Shown piece after piece: positions 44,188 to 54,071 of a stretch of 64,000 bases of DNA (position 1 is its first letter; each line of letters starts with the position of its first letter). The translations under genes were made by a program, and so were the position numbers. The DNA is from Chitinophagales bacterium (GTDB lineage Bacteria; Bacteroidota; Bacteroidia; Chitinophagales; Chitinophagaceae): NCBI GenBank assembly GCA_015654695.1, contig JAATGJ010000123.1, positions 1-64,000 of the forward strand, in the 5' to 3' direction. A model generated the notes under the pieces. The model saw only the letters and a program-made list of their open reading frames with translations, searched no databases and was not told the origin of the DNA.

Positions 44188-46287
44188 ATGCATAAACACA
44201 CTAATCATCTTATTCACGAAACCAGCCCTTACCTCTTGCAGCATGCCCATAATCCTGTAAACTGGTATCCCTGGAGTGAAGAAACCTTGCAAAAAGCAAA
44301 GGAGGAAAACAGACCCATTCTTGTCAGCATTGGTTATGCGGCTTGTCACTGGTGTCATGTAATGGAGCGGGAAAGTTTTGAAGATGAAGCGACGGCACAG
44401 ATCATGAATGATCATTTTATCAATATAAAAATTGACCGTGAAGAAAGACCCGATATTGATCATATTTACATGGATGCTGTGCAGGCGATGACAGGTAGTG
44501 GTGGCTGGCCGTTGAACGTATTTCTTACACCAGCAGGAAAGCCATTTTATGGAGGCACCTATTTCCCTCCAAAAAAAGCATTTAACCGTGAATCATGGAC
44601 AGATGTTTTACAAGGTGTAGTTAAGGCATTCAAAGAACGCAGGCATGAAATTGATGCCCAGGCAGAAAATTTGACGGAGCACATCATTCAATCTAATTCA
44701 TTTGGTTTGCAAAAAATAGCCGATACCAGGCAGGTATTTTCTAAAGAAAAACCTGGTGAAGCTTTTCAGCAAATAATGAAGGCTGCTGATAAAGAATGGG
44801 GTGGTTTTGGCAAAGCGCCTAAATTTCCGCAAACATTTACCATTCAATTTCTGCTTCGATACTATCATGTAAAGAATATTGAAATGCCAGGGTCTTCGAA
44901 AGCCCCCTCCTCCGGAGGGGGTTTGGGGGAAGCTGCACTGCAACAAGCATTACTGAGTCTTGACAAAATGATAGAAGGTGGCATTTACGACCAGGTGGGT
45001 GGAGGGTTTGCCCGTTATTCAACCGATACAGAATGGCTGGCGCCTCATTTTGAAAAAATGCTATATGACAATGCCCTGCTTATTTCTGTGTTAAGTGAAG
45101 CCTGGCAACTGACAAAAAAAGAGCGATACAAAGAGGTGATTGAAGAAACGATGGGGTTTATCCGTCGCGAGTTACTTCATCCCCAGCAGGGCTTTTATTC
45201 AGCATTGGATGCAGATAGCGAAGGAGAGGAGGGAAAGTTTTATGTCTGGAGTATTGAAGAAATAAAAAAAATACTGGGCGGGGATGCTGCTGTTTTTTGC
45301 AGCTATTATGATGTATCTGATCATGGGAACTGGGAAGAAAAGAACATTTTGCGGGTAAAAATACCGTTTGAAGAGTTTGCCGGGCAAAACAATATACCGG
45401 TTGAAAAATTGAAGAATAATCTGGAAAACGGGAAAAGGGAATTACTGAAAGAACGAAGCAAAAGGATCCGGCCATTGCTCGATGACAAGATCATTCTTGG
45501 CTGGAATGCTTTAATGAATACCGCCTGCAGCAAGGCTTTCATGGCCACAGGCAATGAGGATTACAAACAACTGGCTATTGGCAACATGCAGTTCATTTTG
45601 GATAAATTTAGTTTGGAAAAACCGGATGAATTCAGCCATACATGGAAGAATGATATAGCTAAATATCCTGCCTTTTTGGACGACTATGCTTTTTTGATAC
45701 AGGCGTTTATTCACCTGCAGGAAATAACCGGTGATACAGACTGGTTGATACGCTCAAAGAGTGTATGCCAGTTCGTTATAGATAATTTCAGCGAGCCGGG
45801 TACCGGCTTTTTCTATTACACAAAAAATGGGCAAAAAGATGTGATCGTACGCAAAAAGGAAGTGTATGATGGAGCCACCCCTTCAGGCAATTCAGTTATG
45901 GCGTTTAATCTTTATCATCTTTCCCTATTGTTTGATAAAACAGAATGGAAAGAAAGAAGTATAAATATGCTTTCTTCTATTGGCCAGGCGGTTTGCCGTT
46001 ATCCTACGTCTTTTGGAACCTGGGCCTGCCTGCTCCAGGAAATGATAGCCGGTACTTATGAAATAGCAATACTCGGAAATAATTACAAGAAACTGCAACT
46101 GGACTTATTTAATCAGTATCTTCCACACAGGATAATGATGATGTCAGGCGCTGAAAATGAAGAATTCCCGCTGCTTGCCGGTAAAGCGTCACCGGAAAAA
46201 CCTGTCATCTATTTATGCAAAGATTTTGCTTGCCAGCAACCAGTTGACTCAGTTGCCCGTTTTATGTCCCTTATTAAGGAGGATTGA
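44188..46287 (+). CDS. YyaL/SPATA20-type thioredoxin-domain protein (DUF255)
   Basis: 699 aa. N-terminal thioredoxin-like DUF255 domain with [17 protein letters not shown] and a CHWC redox motif (Cys53, Cys56), followed by a six-hairpin-glycosidase-like region (AKFPQTFTI..., [31 protein letters not shown]). The biochemical role is unknown; cytosolic, no signal peptide. Odd point: residues about 236-250 ([15 protein letters not shown]) are encoded by a palindromic intergenic-type repeat inserted in frame (see 44903-44921), between the domain's PKFPQTF region and the conserved [21 protein letters not shown]. Confidence 0.88.
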   Translation: MHKHTNHLIHETSPYLLQHAHNPVNWYPWSEETLQKAKEENRPILVSIGYAACHWCHVMERESFEDEATAQIMNDHFINIKIDREERPDIDHIYMDAVQAMTGSGGWPLNVFLTPAGKPFYGGTYFPPKKAFNRESWTDVLQGVVKAFKERRHEIDAQAENLTEHIIQSNSFGLQKIADTRQVFSKEKPGEAFQQIMKAADKEWGGFGKAPKFPQTFTIQFLLRYYHVKNIEMPGSSKAPSSGGGLGEAALQQALLSLDKMIEGGIYDQVGGGFARYSTDTEWLAPHFEKMLYDNALLISVLSEAWQLTKKERYKEVIEETMGFIRRELLHPQQGFYSALDADSEGEEGKFYVWSIEEIKKILGGDAAVFCSYYDVSDHGNWEEKNILRVKIPFEEFAGQNNIPVEKLKNNLENGKRELLKERSKRIRPLLDDKIILGWNALMNTACSKAFMATGNEDYKQLAIGNMQFILDKFSLEKPDEFSHTWKNDIAKYPAFLDDYAFLIQAFIHLQEITGDTDWLIRSKSVCQFVIDNFSEPGTGFFYYTKNGQKDVIVRKKEVYDGATPSGNSVMAFNLYHLSLLFDKTEWKERSINMLSSIGQAVCRYPTSFGTWACLLQEMIAGTYEIAILGNNYKKLQLDLFNQYLPHRIMMMSGAENEEFPLLAGKASPEKPVIYLCKDFACQQPVDSVARFMSLIKED
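44903..44921. repeat. REP-like palindrome inside a coding region
   Basis: CCCCCTCC (44903-44910) pairs exactly with GGAGGGGG (44914-44921) around TCC; GTTTGGGGG follows. It is in frame within the YyaL-type gene and encodes a Pro/Ser/Gly-rich stretch without similarity to the family. Related palindromes with A/G-rich flanks occur between genes at 60782 and 62744. Confidence 0.65.
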
Positions 46288-46416
46288 AAACGGCAATTAA
46301 TCTTATGTTAAGACAATAAAATAGCCTGAAACTCGTTTGAAAATCTACGGCGTAAAACCCGATTTGTATTTATAAAAATAAATAGTAACGTTGTGTTTAC
46401 GAAGAAACCAAAATAT

Positions 46417-46424
46417 TATATTTG
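46417..46424 (+). promoter_or_regulatory. Probable -7 element of the gldKLMN cluster
   Basis: TATATTTG fits TAnnTTTG; a TTG at 46391-46393 lies 23 bp upstream. The gldK start at 46444 would have a leader of only about 13 nt, which supports the internal start over ATG 46393. Confidence 0.55.
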
Positions 46425-46443
46425 CCCAATACCCTCTATGTAT

Positions 46444-47754
46444 ATGAATAAACTGAAAACCCCCTATTATCCCCTTTTTGCAGCTGTTTGCATCCTGATG
46501 CTTTCCGGCTGTGGAATACTGGGAAAGAAAAACAAAGGCGGCTCCCTGCCCAACGATGGCCAGGTGCATGGAATTTCTCCTGGTGATCGCTATACTCTCC
46601 CGAAACCTCCGGGCATGGTGTACATACCCCAGGGTACTTTCCACATGGGTCCCAGCGATGAGGATCCTGCGTATGCCTTTAGTGCCCGTAACCGTTCTGT
46701 ATCTATTAGTGGATTCTGGATGGATGCGACTGAGATCACAAACAATGAGTATCGTCAGTTTGTATTCTGGGTTCGTGATTCCGTAGCCGCCCGCAAACTC
46801 GGCTATGTAAAAGCCGGACCTGATGGAAACGAATACGTGGACAGGGCGAAAATGAAAACATTAAAATGGGATGATCCAAAGACAATAGAAGCTTTGGGTA
46901 ATACCGATCTTATTCTTTCTCCTGAAGACAGGATATTTGGCAAAAAAGAAATAGATCCCTCTAAAATTGTCTATCATTCAGAAGTGTTTGATCTGAAAGA
47001 AGCAGCCAAAAGAGAAAACGCCGGTAAACCCCGTTCTAAGTTTATCATTAGAAAAGATGTAGCTATTTATCCCGATACATTAGTTTGGATTCGTGACTTC
47101 GCTTATTCATATAATGAGCCGATGACCAAACGTTATTTTTCACATCCTTCATTTGGCAACTATCCTGTAGTAGGAGTAAACTGGAAACAGGCTACTGCTT
47201 TCTCAGAATGGAGAACGCACTATCTGAACTCGTGGCTGGATGGCAAGAAAAGAGTACAGGAGTCAGATTTTCGTCTTCCTACAGAAGCTCAATGGGAATA
47301 TGCAGCCCGTGGCGGACGTTCACAATCTATGTTCCCCTGGGGTAACTATTATCTCCGTAATAAGAAAGGATGTTTGATGGCCAATTTCAAACCTGGCCGT
47401 GGTAACTATCCTGAAGATGGCGGTTTCTATACAGTGCGTGCCGACGCTTACTGGCCTAATGATTTTGGTCTGTATTGCATGTCCGGCAACGTAGCTGAAT
47501 GGACATCATCTATCTATTACGAAGGACGCACCAATTTCCAGCATGATATGAACCCTGATGTTCGCTGGAATGCAAAAGACGATGATCTCCCGCTGATGAA
47601 GCGTAAAATAATCCGTGGAGGAAGCTGGAAAGATGTTGGTTACTACCTGCAAACAGGTACCAGTACGTATGAGTACCAGGATTCAACCAAGTCTTATATC
47701 GGGTTCCGGAATGTAATTGATTTAGCGGCAGCTCCACAAAAAGGCCGTCGCTGA
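46444..47754 (+). CDS. gldK: Gliding motility lipoprotein GldK (T9SS ring component)
   Basis: 436 aa from the ATG at 46444 (46438 is also possible; 46393 is upstream of the promoter). Lipobox MLSGCG near residue 21. The rest is a formylglycine-generating-enzyme/SUMF1-like fold: MVYIPQGTFHMGPSDED, MDATEITNNEYRQF, DFRLPTEAQWEYAARGG, CMSGNVAEWTSS and IIRGGSWKD. In GldK/PorK this fold is structural rather than catalytic. It forms the periplasmic outer-membrane ring of the type IX secretion system with GldN. First gene of the gldKLMN cluster. Confidence 0.95.
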   Translation: MNKLKTPYYPLFAAVCILMLSGCGILGKKNKGGSLPNDGQVHGISPGDRYTLPKPPGMVYIPQGTFHMGPSDEDPAYAFSARNRSVSISGFWMDATEITNNEYRQFVFWVRDSVAARKLGYVKAGPDGNEYVDRAKMKTLKWDDPKTIEALGNTDLILSPEDRIFGKKEIDPSKIVYHSEVFDLKEAAKRENAGKPRSKFIIRKDVAIYPDTLVWIRDFAYSYNEPMTKRYFSHPSFGNYPVVGVNWKQATAFSEWRTHYLNSWLDGKKRVQESDFRLPTEAQWEYAARGGRSQSMFPWGNYYLRNKKGCLMANFKPGRGNYPEDGGFYTVRADAYWPNDFGLYCMSGNVAEWTSSIYYEGRTNFQHDMNPDVRWNAKDDDLPLMKRKIIRGGSWKDVGYYLQTGTSTYEYQDSTKSYIGFRNVIDLAAAPQKGRR

Positions 47755-47768
47755 GATTAAACATACTT

Positions 47769-47806
47769 TAAGAGGCCTCTTTTCTGCGGCCTCTTCTTTT
47801 TTTTTA
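47769..47806 (+). terminator. Terminator-like hairpin between gldK and gldL
   Basis: AAGAGGCC (47770-47777) pairs with GGCCTCTT (47788-47795), followed by a C and a run of about ten T. A strong intrinsic terminator inside a cluster expected to be co-transcribed; it may reduce gldLMN expression relative to gldK. Confidence 0.8.
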
Positions 47807-47871
47807 ATACAATTTTTTCATAGTTAAAGTCGTTTCATTTAAAATTTAATAATCCTTAAAACGAACCCATT

Positions 47872-48699
47872 ATGCTGTTTTTTAAAACCACAAGAGGCCA
47901 GGTAGTACTTAACTTCCTTTTTAGCTTCTTTGCTGCGGTGGTAATCTTTGCCGCGATGATGAAAATTCTTCACTGGAAAGGCGCTGATGAAGCGATCATG
48001 GTCGGACTGATCTCAGAAGCAATCGTATTCCTTGTTATGGCATTCTTAGTACCGCCGCCTGAAGAACCACACTGGCAGCGTTATTTCCCTAATATTAACG
48101 AACACCCAGATGTTGAAAAACAACGTACCGGCAAGTATGAAGTGACTCCTCTTTCTCTTGGAAGCGCCAGTGGTAACCCTGCGTTGACCAAACTGGAAGA
48201 TATGCTGCGTGATGCTGATATCACCCCGGCTAATCTTGGACGCCTGGGCGAAAACTTTAAAAAATTAGGTGGCACAGTAGATAAGATGTCTGACATTACA
48301 GATGTAGTGGCTGCTACCGGTGATTATACTGCTAAAACCCGTGAAGCTGCAACCGCTTTAGGTACTATGAAAGATGCCTATCTCGGCGCTGCATCAAGTA
48401 TTCAGCACTTTAACCAGGCTGCTGATGGTACCAAACAATTCCATGAGCAGGTCCAGGTATTGACTAAAAACCTGTCGTCTTTGAATACCATTTACGAACT
48501 GGAACTGCAGGATACAAATAATCACCTGAAGGCGATGAACAAATTCTACAGCAACCTGACACAGGCTTCTGAAGCTCTGCATGAAAGCGTAGGAGATGCT
48601 AAGAAAAGCCAGGAACAAATTGCTTTACTGGCAAACAACTTAGGCCGCCTGAATACTGTTTACGGCAATATGCTGAGTGCCATGCAGGGTCGCAACTAA
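47872..48699 (+). CDS. gldL: Gliding motility/T9SS motor protein GldL
   Basis: 275 aa. Two N-terminal transmembrane helices (about 13-33 and 38-62) with the conserved KILHWKGADEAI between them, then a cytoplasmic coiled-coil region rich in Gln, Leu and Lys. GldL/PorL forms the proton-driven inner-membrane stator ring with GldM. Separated from gldK by a terminator-like hairpin and from gldM by 92 bp. Confidence 0.95.
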   Translation: MLFFKTTRGQVVLNFLFSFFAAVVIFAAMMKILHWKGADEAIMVGLISEAIVFLVMAFLVPPPEEPHWQRYFPNINEHPDVEKQRTGKYEVTPLSLGSASGNPALTKLEDMLRDADITPANLGRLGENFKKLGGTVDKMSDITDVVAATGDYTAKTREAATALGTMKDAYLGAASSIQHFNQAADGTKQFHEQVQVLTKNLSSLNTIYELELQDTNNHLKAMNKFYSNLTQASEALHESVGDAKKSQEQIALLANNLGRLNTVYGNMLSAMQGRN

Positions 48700-48791
48700 A
48701 CTAAATGACTAACGAATTAAACTTCGTTTTTTAGAATCCATATCCCGTGATTTTTGAAAGTCACTATTATTAAAAAAATAAAACCATCATC

Positions 48792-50327
48792 ATGTCTTTA
48801 CCTCGCGAGCCCAGGCAAAAGATGATCAATATGATGTATCTCGTTCTGACAGCATTGCTGGCACTGAACGTATCATCTGAAATATTGAATGCATTTAAAA
48901 CGGTTAATAAAAGTTTAGAAAATTCTAATACTACTGTAAATAAATCTACAGAGTCAATTCTGAGTTCATTAGAGCAAAAATCAACAGAAGCAACTACCGC
49001 TGAAAAAGCCAAGATATGGCTTCCACTAGCTAAAGATGTTTCAAAACGAAGCAGTGAGGTCTTTACCTTTATTCAGGGATTAAAGGATCAAATTGTTCGT
49101 GAAGCAGGAGGAGAACCAGGGAATCCTGAAAAGAAGTATAAAGAAGAAAACCTGGATATTGCTACCCGCATATTAGTTGAAAAAGGAGCAGGCAAGAAAC
49201 TGTACGACATGCTTGCACAATATAAGACAGGAGTTTTAGGTATTGATCGTTTGATTGATTCAGCATTTAGTGCAACTCTTCCTATAAATCTTGAAAAACC
49301 AGCGAGCAGGAATAAAGCCGGCAAAACGTGGGAAGGTGCATATTTCCACATGGTACCCACTGTAGCAGCCTTAACAATCCTGAGCAAATTTCAGAATGAT
49401 GTCAAGACTACAGAAAATAGGGTTGTTGCTTTTTGCCATGAGCAGGTTGGTAAAGTAGATTTAAGGTTTGATACTTATGAGGCAATTGTAGGTCAAAACT
49501 CTAAATATTTAATGCCAGGTCAGGAGATTGAAATTACCGCCGGTTTAGGAGCTTTTAGTAAAACCAAGTTGCCAAATGTTTCTATTGGAGGCTCAAATGT
49601 TTCTTTAAATGAAAAAGGGATGGCGGTTTATAAAACTGCTGCCGGAGGTATTGGCCAACATACATTAAACGTCACGGTTCAGTTTAAAGATCAGGATGGT
49701 AAAGATCAAACCAGAACCATTCCAGTTGAGTACACAGTTGGTCAGGCTAATGCTTCTATAGCTTTGGATAAGATGAACGTGCTTTATATCGGAGTCGCTA
49801 ATCCTGTTTCAGTGGCTGCAAGTGGTGGCGGAGACGATAAAGTCGGGTTTTCAATTAGCGGTGGCGGCGGCAGATTTGAAAAAAAGGGTGCTGGAAAGTA
49901 TAACGTTTTCGTTAACAGTGTAACTGATGATTGTAAGATCACGGTTTCTGTAGAAGGAAAGGTTGCCGGTGTTTCTCAGTTCCGTGTTCGTACTGTTCCT
50001 CAATCGCAGGCCTATGTTGGCGGTCAGCCCAGCGGTGCGAATGTTACAGCAGGAGCTTTTAAAGCTCAGGGTGGTATAGGCGCTGGTATAAAAGATTTTC
50101 CATTTGAGCTTTCATACGAGGTAGTTAGTTTTACGTTTACCTGTGATACAGATGAAGGAGATATCGTTTCTGTTCCCGCAACTGGTTACTTATTCCAGGG
50201 CGCAGTTCGTAAGGCAATTGATCAGCATGTAAAAGCTGGGAAATTGGTAACAATTGATAATATCAGGGTGAAAGGGCCGGATGGAAGAACTACATCAGCT
50301 CCATCATTGATTTACTATATTAAATAA
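48792..50327 (+). CDS. gldM: Gliding motility/T9SS rotor protein GldM
   Basis: 511 aa. Starts with the typical MSLPREPRQKMINMMYLVLTALLALNVS segment holding one transmembrane helix, followed by four periplasmic domains that span towards the GldKN ring. C-terminal region includes ASGGGDDKV and a FTFTCDTDEGDI stretch. The gldN gene follows after 7 bp. Partner of GldL in torque transmission. Confidence 0.95.
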   Translation: MSLPREPRQKMINMMYLVLTALLALNVSSEILNAFKTVNKSLENSNTTVNKSTESILSSLEQKSTEATTAEKAKIWLPLAKDVSKRSSEVFTFIQGLKDQIVREAGGEPGNPEKKYKEENLDIATRILVEKGAGKKLYDMLAQYKTGVLGIDRLIDSAFSATLPINLEKPASRNKAGKTWEGAYFHMVPTVAALTILSKFQNDVKTTENRVVAFCHEQVGKVDLRFDTYEAIVGQNSKYLMPGQEIEITAGLGAFSKTKLPNVSIGGSNVSLNEKGMAVYKTAAGGIGQHTLNVTVQFKDQDGKDQTRTIPVEYTVGQANASIALDKMNVLYIGVANPVSVAASGGGDDKVGFSISGGGGRFEKKGAGKYNVFVNSVTDDCKITVSVEGKVAGVSQFRVRTVPQSQAYVGGQPSGANVTAGAFKAQGGIGAGIKDFPFELSYEVVSFTFTCDTDEGDIVSVPATGYLFQGAVRKAIDQHVKAGKLVTIDNIRVKGPDGRTTSAPSLIYYIK

Positions 50328-50334
50328 TCATTCC

Positions 50335-51342
50335 ATGAAAAGTGTTTTTTTGAAAAGCGGATTGTTTGTTGTTGGAGCTCTCCTTTTAATAGGTGAAGCA
50401 AATGCTCAGCGTGCTCCCAAGAAAAGAGGGACACAACCTCCAACCGGCCAGGAAGCCAGCCAGCAGACCAATAATAATCAGCCTTCCGGATATGATCCTT
50501 TTGGTAATCTTCCTATCACGGTGGATTCCTCAGGGATTAGTGATACAACAGTTCGTAAATCACTTCGCAATGATAACGCTTACGATAAAAGCAGTGTAAG
50601 TGCCCGTACACCCCTGGTGTATGAACATTTGCGCGCAGATGACGCTTTGTTCGCTGAAAAGGTATGGAGAGAACTGGATCTTAGGGAAAAAATGAACCAG
50701 ACTTTCCGTTACGAGGCAAAGGATGATAATGGCAGCCAGGTTTTCATTGATATGCTTTTGAGGGCAGTTAACACTGGCCAGGTCACCGCATTTGATGATG
50801 ACAGGTTCTCTACGCCCAAGACATTAGCCGATATTATGCAATTAACAGTTGGAAGAGCGGATACAGTTGCGCAATATGATCCAAAAGATATTAATAAGAT
50901 CATTGGATACAGGGTTACAAGGGCGACTTTTGATGCAAAAAGTGTAGTAAAACTAAGGATTAAAGAAGAGTGGGTATTTGATCGTGAATCAAGTCGTATG
51001 TTCTGCCGTATACTGGGAATAGCGCCTTTAAAAACCGAATACCTGCCTAATGGCCAGGAAAGAGGTTCTTCTGTAATGTTCTGGGTTTATTATCCTGATC
51101 TCCGCCCTACGCTTGCAAAAGCTGAGGTTTATAATCCTAAGAATATGGGTCAGAGCAGGATGACATGGGAAGAATTGTTTGAAAGCCGTATGTTCTCCAG
51201 CTATATTGTCAGGTCAACACTTGATAACGCAGCTAACAGGAATATAAGAGCTTATATTAAAGACCCGATCCTGGCTTTGCTCGAAGGCGATAATATTAAA
51301 GATAAAATATTCAATTACGAACAAGATCTCTGGTCATATTAA
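50335..51342 (+). CDS. gldN: Gliding motility/T9SS protein GldN
   Basis: 335 aa. Signal peptide (to about residue 24, ANAQ), a low-complexity Pro/Gln/Asn segment (about 30-60), then the conserved GldN domain (ADDALFAEKVWRELDLREKMNQTF, then IKEEWVFDRESSRMFCRILGIAPL, then WVYYPDLRPTLAK). Periplasmic partner of GldK in the outer-membrane-associated ring. Last gene of the cluster, with a strong terminator at 51374. Confidence 0.95.
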   Translation: MKSVFLKSGLFVVGALLLIGEANAQRAPKKRGTQPPTGQEASQQTNNNQPSGYDPFGNLPITVDSSGISDTTVRKSLRNDNAYDKSSVSARTPLVYEHLRADDALFAEKVWRELDLREKMNQTFRYEAKDDNGSQVFIDMLLRAVNTGQVTAFDDDRFSTPKTLADIMQLTVGRADTVAQYDPKDINKIIGYRVTRATFDAKSVVKLRIKEEWVFDRESSRMFCRILGIAPLKTEYLPNGQERGSSVMFWVYYPDLRPTLAKAEVYNPKNMGQSRMTWEELFESRMFSSYIVRSTLDNAANRNIRAYIKDPILALLEGDNIKDKIFNYEQDLWSY

Positions 51343-51373
51343 TCGTTGTTCAAACTTCATAAAAAACTTACAA

Positions 51374-51400
51374 AAATGCCCTTTTTAAAAGGGCATTTTT
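51374..51400 (+). terminator. Intrinsic terminator of gldLMN
   Basis: AATGCCCTTTT pairs with AAAAGGGCATT around a single T, with a T-run in the 3' arm and beyond. Perfect hairpin 32 bp after gldN. Confidence 0.88.
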
Positions 51401-51489
51401 CATGTATAAAACTTTCGTTATAAATATTTTAAAAAAACTTTCGAAAAACGTAGAAGTACTATAGGAAAATTGAAGAATTGTTGTACTTT

Positions 51490-51559
51490 CGTCTCGGTTT
51501 TTCATAGGATATTGGATTTTAAAAACGGGGCTGGATTTCTATCCTGGCCCCATTTTTTT
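51490..51559 (+). ncRNA. Possible short non-coding RNA
   Basis: TACTTTCG at 51484-51491 approximates the TAnnTTTG -7 element, and a G/C-rich hairpin GGGGC...GCCCC (51527-51549) with a run of eight T follows 40 bp downstream. Together they could make a transcript of about 60 nt between gldN and uvrC. Alternatively the hairpin is just a terminator. No homology judged. Confidence 0.3.
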
Positions 51560-51599
51560 TATCACCTATTCCAGGTGAATTATTTTACCCGCCACTTTA

Positions 51600-53396
51600 C
51601 TACTTTCTGAAATAATTATAAACCATAGCCGCTTTGGCTTTCCCTATCATTGCCGATAGTTCTTCTGTACTTTTTTCCCGTATATTCTTTACTGATTTGA
51701 ATTCCTTCAGCAGCAGATCAGCAGTAGCCTTTCCAATACCTGCAATATCTTCCAGTTCATTCTTAAAAGTCCCTTTGCTGCGTTTATTCCTGTGGAAAGT
51801 GATCCCGAACCGGTGCACTTCATTTCTGATACGACGGATAATTTTCAGGCTATCGCTGTTATACGGCAACTTCAGTGATTCTTTATCCCCCGCAAAGAAA
51901 ATTTCTTCTTCATTTTTGGCCAAACCAATAAGAGTTGACCGTCCGGTAATGTTGAGTTCCTGCACGGCACTCACAGCCGCGCTTAGCTGCCCTTTACCGC
52001 CGTCAATGATGATTAGCTGGGGAAAAGGCTGATCTTCTTCCAATAACCTTTTATATCGCCTGTAAACCGCTTCTTTCATGCTGGCAAAATCGTTGATGCC
52101 TTCTACAGTTTTTACATTAAAATGGCGGTAATCATTTTTACTCGGCTCACCGTTTATAAAGCTCACCATCGCAGATACGGGATAACTTCCCTGGAAGTTG
52201 GAATTATCAAAGCATTCTATCTGCAGGGGCAGTACTGGCAGCCTGAGATCTGTTTGTAACTGCTCAAGGATCTTTACCTGGTCAACATTCTTTGTTAATT
52301 TAAGCCGCTCCTTGTTTTTTATTTCTTCAATAAAGTAACCGGCGTTTTTTTCTGAGAGATCCAGCAGCTTCTTTTTATCTCCTCCTTTAGGCACCGTGAT
52401 GGTTATATCGCTTTGGGGATATTCTATGGAAAAGGGAACAATGATCTCCGCGGCATCGCTATTAAAAGTTGTTCTTAGCCGGGCAATGGAGAAACTGAGT
52501 ATCTCTTCCTGCGTTTCATCCAGGTGTGTTTCGGCTTTTAAAGTTTGTGTTTGTACAATAGCCCCGTTTCTTACCATGAGGTAATTGATAAAAGCAATGT
52601 CTTTGTTTTTAATAATAGAAAAAACATCCATATCTCCTCCCCTGGTACCTGTCACCACCGACCTGGACTGGTAATTTTCCAGGTATTCGATCTTTTTACG
52701 GGTGATCTCCGCTTTTTCGTATGAAAGGTGGCTGGCTAATTCTTTCATTTCTTCTTTGTAATGACGGATGACCGGTGAAAGGTTTCCCCGGAGAAGGTTT
52801 TTTAGCAAGGCCAGGCTTTCATTGTAATCACCGGCATTTTGCAATCCTTCACACGGCCCCTTGCAATTTCCAAGATGATATTCCAGGCAAACCTTGAATT
52901 TTTTTTTCTCAATATTAGCTGATGTAAGATTCAATGAGCAGGTTCGCAATTGAATCGTTTGTTTAATGAAATCCAGCAACTCCTTTACTTTTTTTACAGA
53001 AGTATAAGGGCCAAGATAGTCTGAGCCATCATCAATCTTTTTGCGGGTAAGGAAAACTCTTGGAAACGGCTCGTTCTTAATTACGATATAAGGATAGGTC
53101 TTGTCATCCTTCAGGTTAATATTGAAGACAGGCTGGAACTGTTTGATCAGCGAGTTCTCTAACAGGAAGGCATCCTGCTCGGAATTAACGATAGTAAACT
53201 CAATCCGGATAATCCTTTGAACAAGTTCATGGGTCTTATAAGTAGTAAATGTTTTACTGAAATAGGAACTAACCCGCTTACGGATATTTTTTGCCTTTCC
53301 AACGTAGATCAATTCATTAAGGGAATTATAATATTTATATATCCCTGGCTGTTGCGGAAGGGTCGAAGCAATATGTTGAAATTCTGTACTGGTCAT
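51600..53396 (-). CDS. uvrC: UvrABC system protein C
   Basis: 598 aa. GIY-YIG nuclease domain (PGIYKYYN, IYVGKAKNIRKRV) at the N-terminus, a Cys set (TCSLN, KVCLEYHLGNCKGPCEG) likely holding an iron-sulfur cluster, a UVR-type coiled coil (about 200-240), the RNase H-like nuclease (ECFDNSNFQGSYP, IIIDGGKGQLSAA) and a C-terminal HhH pair (LEDIAGIGKATADLLL). Makes the two incisions of nucleotide excision repair. Its ATG overlaps the stop of the upstream lipoprotein gene (TAATG), so it is translationally coupled to that gene. Confidence 0.96.
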   Translation of the reverse strand: MTSTEFQHIASTLPQQPGIYKYYNSLNELIYVGKAKNIRKRVSSYFSKTFTTYKTHELVQRIIRIEFTIVNSEQDAFLLENSLIKQFQPVFNINLKDDKTYPYIVIKNEPFPRVFLTRKKIDDGSDYLGPYTSVKKVKELLDFIKQTIQLRTCSLNLTSANIEKKKFKVCLEYHLGNCKGPCEGLQNAGDYNESLALLKNLLRGNLSPVIRHYKEEMKELASHLSYEKAEITRKKIEYLENYQSRSVVTGTRGGDMDVFSIIKNKDIAFINYLMVRNGAIVQTQTLKAETHLDETQEEILSFSIARLRTTFNSDAAEIIVPFSIEYPQSDITITVPKGGDKKKLLDLSEKNAGYFIEEIKNKERLKLTKNVDQVKILEQLQTDLRLPVLPLQIECFDNSNFQGSYPVSAMVSFINGEPSKNDYRHFNVKTVEGINDFASMKEAVYRRYKRLLEEDQPFPQLIIIDGGKGQLSAAVSAVQELNITGRSTLIGLAKNEEEIFFAGDKESLKLPYNSDSLKIIRRIRNEVHRFGITFHRNKRSKGTFKNELEDIAGIGKATADLLLKEFKSVKNIREKSTEELSAMIGKAKAAMVYNYFRK

Positions 53397-53983
53397 TACT
53401 GATCATCCTCATTCCAGGTCACTCTGAGTGTGGAGTTGGTTTCGGGCTGGCCGGGTAGCTGTCGCATGGTCGCTACCTGGAAACTTTTGTCAACCTGCCA
53501 CAACATTCTTTTTTGCACGGAACTGTCTTTATTGTTGGTGAAATAGTCTATAATAAAACTGGTTACTTTATCACCAGAAGGATCCGGTTGGATCAAAACT
53601 TCCTGGCGTTGTATTTCTTCCTTTCCGGGGTCTATTGGCTGATAGGTAATAATCACCCTGTTCAGGGTCTCATCAAATTGTTTTTCTTCTTTGAACCGGT
53701 CTTCATATTTTGAAGACGACAGGTCAGGTAAACTAAGAAAATCCGCCGCAAGATCACGGAATTGTTCCCGCTTATAATAAACGGTGTCGTTCCGGGTGCT
53801 GTCAACGTATATTATCTTCCGGATGGAATACAACGAAGTATCCACATGTGCCACCTGGCTTTTAATAAATGACAGAACAGGAAAGAATTTTTCCTTTTGG
53901 GGTCCTTCTTTCTTTTTTGATTTGCAGGCAAAGAATGAAAGCAATATAGCGGCGAAAAATATTGGAACTCCTGTTTTTTTCAT
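53396..53983 (-). CDS. Hypothetical lipoprotein upstream of uvrC
   Basis: 195 aa. Lipobox LSFFACKS (Cys20). Basic KSKKKEGPQKEK after the lipid site, then a mixed alpha/beta body without recognised domain (FLSLPDLSSSKYEDRF, QRQEVLIQPDPSGDKV). Such lipoproteins adjacent to uvrC occur in Bacteroidota. Coupled to uvrC by a 1-bp overlap. Function unknown. Confidence 0.75.
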   Translation of the reverse strand: MKKTGVPIFFAAILLSFFACKSKKKEGPQKEKFFPVLSFIKSQVAHVDTSLYSIRKIIYVDSTRNDTVYYKREQFRDLAADFLSLPDLSSSKYEDRFKEEKQFDETLNRVIITYQPIDPGKEEIQRQEVLIQPDPSGDKVTSFIIDYFTNNKDSSVQKRMLWQVDKSFQVATMRQLPGQPETNSTLRVTWNEDDQ

Positions 53984-54071
53984 CCGATAAAATTAGCATA
54001 ACCGGGTGAAAATAAATATCAGGTCCCATTTTAAATAAGAACGGGCACTTGAAAATAAAATAGCTGGTGAA

